From: Paenibacillus sp.
GTDB taxonomy: Bacteria; Bacillota; Bacilli; Paenibacillales; Paenibacillaceae
Direction of reading: 5' to 3'
Assembly (NCBI GenBank): GCA_023512345.1
Contig: JAILZT010000002.1
Span: 62,001-126,000, forward strand
DNA length: 64,000 nucleotides
The stretch's first letter is position 1. Every line of letters begins with the position of its first letter. The position numbers and the translations under genes were made by a program. This document shows positions 62,138-64,000 of the stretch, in pieces. The notes below the pieces were generated by a model that saw nothing but the letters and a program-made list of their open reading frames with translations, did not search any database and was not told the origin of the DNA.

Positions 62138-62689
62138 TTAATCCTGTTCAATTAGTCCGTACTTACCATCGTTACGTTTGTAAACGACACTCACATCAGA
62201 GGTGTCAATATTGGAGAAAACAAAGAAATTATGCCCAACCATATTCATTTGCAGGATCGCTTCTTCCACATCCATTGGTTTCAGAGTGAAACGCTTGTTC
62301 CGTACAACCTCCAAATCATCGATATCCTGATCTTCAACAGCAACTGCGCCGTTGGCTCCTTCCACAAAGAGTGTCTTCAGGCTTCCTTCCTGGCGGAACT
62401 TACGATTGAGTTTGGTTTTGTGTTTACGAATTTGACGTTCCAGCTTGTCCAATACGGCGTCAGTGGACGCATACATATCGTCACTGCGATCTTCCGCACG
62501 AAGAGTTACACCTGCTAGCGGGATGGTCACTTCTACCGTATGAAGGCCGTGTACAACGCTAAGCGTTACATTTCCTTCAGAAGTAGGGGGTGCATCGAAA
62601 TACCTCTCAAGTCTGCTGAGTTTTTTATCAACATACTCTTTCAATGCGTCAGTCACTTCAAATTGTTGACCTCGAATGCTGAATTGCAT
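62138..62689 (-). CDS. hpf: Ribosome hibernation promoting factor, long form
   Basis: A 183-residue protein. N-terminal S30AE domain (about 1-100; MQFSIRGQQFEVTDALKEYV, HKTKLNRKFRQ) binds the 30S decoding region. C-terminal dimerisation domain (about 125-183; VVRNKRFTLKPMDVEEAILQ) links two 70S ribosomes into 100S dimers in stationary phase. I chose ATG 62689, seven bases after AGGAGG; the ATG at 62695 is too close. In B. subtilis (YvyD) it has the same place between fliT and secA. The visible promoter is of the sigma-A type. Confidence 0.94.
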   Translation of the reverse strand: MQFSIRGQQFEVTDALKEYVDKKLSRLERYFDAPPTSEGNVTLSVVHGLHTVEVTIPLAGVTLRAEDRSDDMYASTDAVLDKLERQIRKHKTKLNRKFRQEGSLKTLFVEGANGAVAVEDQDIDDLEVVRNKRFTLKPMDVEEAILQMNMVGHNFFVFSNIDTSDVSVVYKRNDGKYGLIEQD

Positions 62690-62710
62690 AAGCATTCCTC
62701 CTTTGCTTCT

Positions 62711-62739
62711 CCATTATACCAAATTGTTAGCGCTAAGTA
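62711..62739 (-). promoter_or_regulatory. Sigma-A-type promoter of hpf
   Basis: Minus strand: TTTACT (-35, 62734-62739), 17-bp spacer, TATAAT (-10, 62711-62716). Transcription would start about ten bases before the ribosome site, giving a very short leader. No sigma-B or sigma-H motif was convincing. Confidence 0.65.
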
Positions 62740-62843
62740 AAAAGCATTTCGTAACACTTTTGCATGTCACTTACAGATTAACCTATCTTTTACGCAAAGT
62801 TTTAGATATCTAAAACAAATTAAGAAATTCTATGAAAGTCTAT

Positions 62844-62876
62844 TAAAAAAGACCCCGGAATTGCTTCCAGAGTCTT
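62844..62876 (-). terminator. Terminator of the cold-shock gene
   Basis: AAGACTCTGGAA-GCAA-TTCCGGGGTCTT on the minus strand (62849-62876), with internal mismatches, followed by a T run (62845-62850 as A on the plus strand). Confidence 0.7.
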
Positions 62877-62938
62877 GTGCTATTCGTCTCAATTTGCTAA
62901 CCATCTACTTATATATGTAGGTCGGCTTCGCCGTATGA

Positions 62939-63136
62939 TTATAACTTGATTACGTTAGCTGCTTGTGGTCCGCGTGCGCCTTCAACGATGTCGAACTCAA
63001 CAGATTGGCCTTCATCCAAAGTCTTAAAACCGTCAGTTTGGATTGCGGAGAAATGTACGAATACATCGCCACCATCAGAAGTCTCGATAAAGCCATATCC
63101 CTTTTCTGCGTTAAACCATTTTACTTTACCTTCCAT
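62939..63136 (-). CDS. Cold-shock protein, CspB/CspC family
   Basis: A 65-residue single cold-shock domain, an RNA chaperone/single-stranded nucleic-acid binder. RNP1 motif KGYGFIET and RNP2 motif [22 protein letters not shown] start and GPQAANV end are standard. Its mRNA has a leader of about 50-60 bases with AAGGGA before the ATG. It is a monocistronic unit with its own promoter and terminator, between fliT and hpf. Which numbered Csp it is cannot be decided. Confidence 0.96.
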   Translation of the reverse strand: MEGKVKWFNAEKGYGFIETSDGGDVFVHFSAIQTDGFKTLDEGQSVEFDIVEGARGPQAANVIKL

Positions 63137-63190
63137 TGTTCAAACATTCCCTTCGTCATCAAATGAATGTGAGTCTTGCTCACAATTCTG

Positions 63191-63220
63191 ACTATAACAC
63201 CGCTACTTCTTCATTGTCAA
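63191..63220 (-). promoter_or_regulatory. Promoter of the cold-shock gene
   Basis: Minus strand: consensus -35 TTGACA (63215-63220), 18-bp spacer, -10 TATAGT (63191-63196). It implies a leader of about 50 bases before the ATG. Confidence 0.75.
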
Positions 63221-63307
63221 TTGGAAAAGTAAATGTTTACATTCTATAATTTACCAGACATAAATCGACTAAATTTTCAGAAAGTTTTGTAGTGTTATAA
63301 GCATAGA

Positions 63308-63345
63308 ATAGGGGCAGACGAGTATTAATACCCGCCTGCCCCTAT
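63308..63345 (-). terminator. Hairpin after fliT, probable flagellar operon terminator
   Basis: ATAGGGGCAG (63308-63317) pairs perfectly with CTGCCCCTAT (63336-63345), with a smaller TATTAATA pairing inside. The following T stretch is weak (TTCTATGCTTAT). Confidence 0.65.
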
Positions 63346-63378
63346 CACTGAAACACTAGTTTAAAACATTACTTCAAA

Positions 63379-63714
63379 TTATTTTTTTCGGTCCATTAAA
63401 ATACTGTCTGGTGTATAGCCAGATTCGTATGCGCTGCGCTGGGCCTTGGCTTGATTGCGCTTCTGCAACCAGTCTTGAGCTTCAAAACGCAGGGCCTTCA
63501 TTCGGGCAAGAATAGCAGAATCATGTTCCATGATTCGACTGATTGCCTGCTTTTGTGCAGGGGTAGGTTGACAGAGTGCGACTTCATCTCCGATGGAGTC
63601 GACAAGTTTTTGACGTTCTTCTACGAAAGATTCTAGTTCCTCGTAGGGAGCTTCGTGAAGGCGGTCTAATATATCAGTGGTTAGTTGATCAAGTTGCTGG
63701 ATGAGTTCATCCAT
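63379..63714 (-). CDS. fliT: Flagellar protein FliT-like chaperone
   Basis: A 111-residue helical protein (MDELIQQLDQLTTDILDRLH, EELESFVEERQKLVDSI), with the all-helix plan and length of FliT. FliT is a chaperone for the filament cap FliD in enterics and a small late flagellar protein in Bacillus. Family sequence conservation is low; the call rests on place (overlapping the end of fliS by eight bases) and helical pattern. Last gene of the flagellar run. Confidence 0.8.
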   Translation of the reverse strand: MDELIQQLDQLTTDILDRLHEAPYEELESFVEERQKLVDSIGDEVALCQPTPAQKQAISRIMEHDSAILARMKALRFEAQDWLQKRNQAKAQRSAYESGYTPDSILMDRKK

Positions 63715-64000
63715 GCTGATTGTCTTGGCCGCCGGTCATTGTGGCAGCTTGAGCAAATGTTTGACGGAGTTCTAATAGATATCCTACCGCTTCTTCAATC
63801 GGTTCTTTTATTTTCTTAATATTAGCTTGGATCAGGAGATAGTTAATATATTCATAGAGAGAATCCAAACTCTTAGAAACATCATAGGAACGATCTAGAG
63901 TAGTAACTAATTCACTAACAATGGTTTGAGCCTTACCTAAGTTTGTATTAACTTTTGTATAATCCACAGAATTCATTCCTTCTATTGCCACTTTGCAAAA
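63707..64000 (-). CDS. fliS: Flagellar export chaperone FliS, C-terminal part
   Basis: The gene continues beyond the right edge of the window; 97 residues are visible, stop at 63707. FliS marks: VAIEGMNSVDYTKVNTNLGK, AQTIVSELVTTLDRSYDVSK, YEYINYLLIQANIKK, helices 2-5 that grip the C-terminal flagellin peptide. A GTG at 63991 could open a shorter frame, but the coding sequence runs on upstream of it (FCK before VAIEG), so the gene is simply cut. FliS keeps flagellin unfolded until export. Confidence 0.93.
   Translation of the reverse strand, partial: FCKVAIEGMNSVDYTKVNTNLGKAQTIVSELVTTLDRSYDVSKSLDSLYEYINYLLIQANIKKIKEPIEEAVGYLLELRQTFAQAATMTGGQDNQHG

Noticed and set aside
63707..63991. fliS as a truncated 94-residue gene starting at GTG 63991
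   Set aside because: Conserved FliS sequence continues upstream to the window edge, so the gene is only cut by the window.
1..64000. CRISPR arrays, tRNA or rRNA genes, insertion sequences, prophage genes
   Set aside because: No regularly spaced direct repeats, no cloverleaf or rRNA-like sequence and no transposase, integrase or phage structural protein could be recognised on either strand.

Overview
The window looks like the chromosome of a Paenibacillus-type Gram-positive. Evidence: the conserved Bacillales block fliS-fliT-(csp)-hpf-secA-prfB-yitT-like and ftsE-ftsX-ctpB-minJ; strong AGGAGG ribosome sites with frequent TTG/GTG starts; a YesM/YesN plus LplABC-type sugar uptake locus; copper-amine-oxidase 'stalk' domain and VanW proteins; and a complete Gram-positive type IV pilus locus. 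Genus is an inference from gene content. No rRNA, tRNA, CRISPR array, prophage or transposase gene was seen.

Layout. 1-2.8 kb: end of an ABC-2 type exporter operon (ATPase, two permeases) that continues into three tiny membrane-protein genes and ends at a terminator. 2.8-5.3 kb: a GAF-LuxR regulator facing a secreted stalk-domain protein with tandem NTF2-like repeats and another tiny membrane protein. 5.4-12.7 kb: YesM-type sensor kinase, YesN-type AraC regulator, two sugar permeases and a lipoprotein solute-binding protein, with predicted CcpA (cre) sites before the kinase and before the transporter. 12.9-17.4 kb: RND exporter of the SwrC type and a monovalent cation:proton antiporter. 17.5-22.9 kb: ABC exporter with two ABC-2 permeases, divergent from its own LuxR-type two-component system, resembling LnrLMN/LnrJK. 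22.9-29.2 kb: cell-division and wall block minJ-like, ctpB, M23/EnvC-like hydrolase, ftsX, ftsE. 29.4-31.4 kb: VanW protein and a CBS protein.

31.4-47.1 kb: type IV pilus locus, read on the minus strand as pilV/W/X-like minor pilins, then (after a divergent 1,490-residue surface protein) pilB-pilT-pilC-pilA-prepilin peptidase-pilMN fusion-pilO. PilB carries an almost perfect MshEN cyclic-di-GMP-binding motif, so pilus extension is probably nucleotide-controlled. The giant surface protein is the best candidate adhesin or tip partner.

47.3-56.9 kb: an esterase, then a single run of arginine biosynthesis genes argC-J-B-D-F-G-H. It lies behind a promoter overlapped by two ARG-box-like operators. 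57-64 kb: YitT-like membrane protein, prfB with an intact programmed +1 frameshift site, secA, hpf, a cold-shock gene, fliT and the end of fliS. Two related, highly structured intergenic repeats lie at 48.1-48.4 and 59.1-59.25 kb.

Against the order remembered from Bacillus subtilis, the arginine, esterase and pilus genes sit inside the prfB/yitT-to-ftsEX interval.
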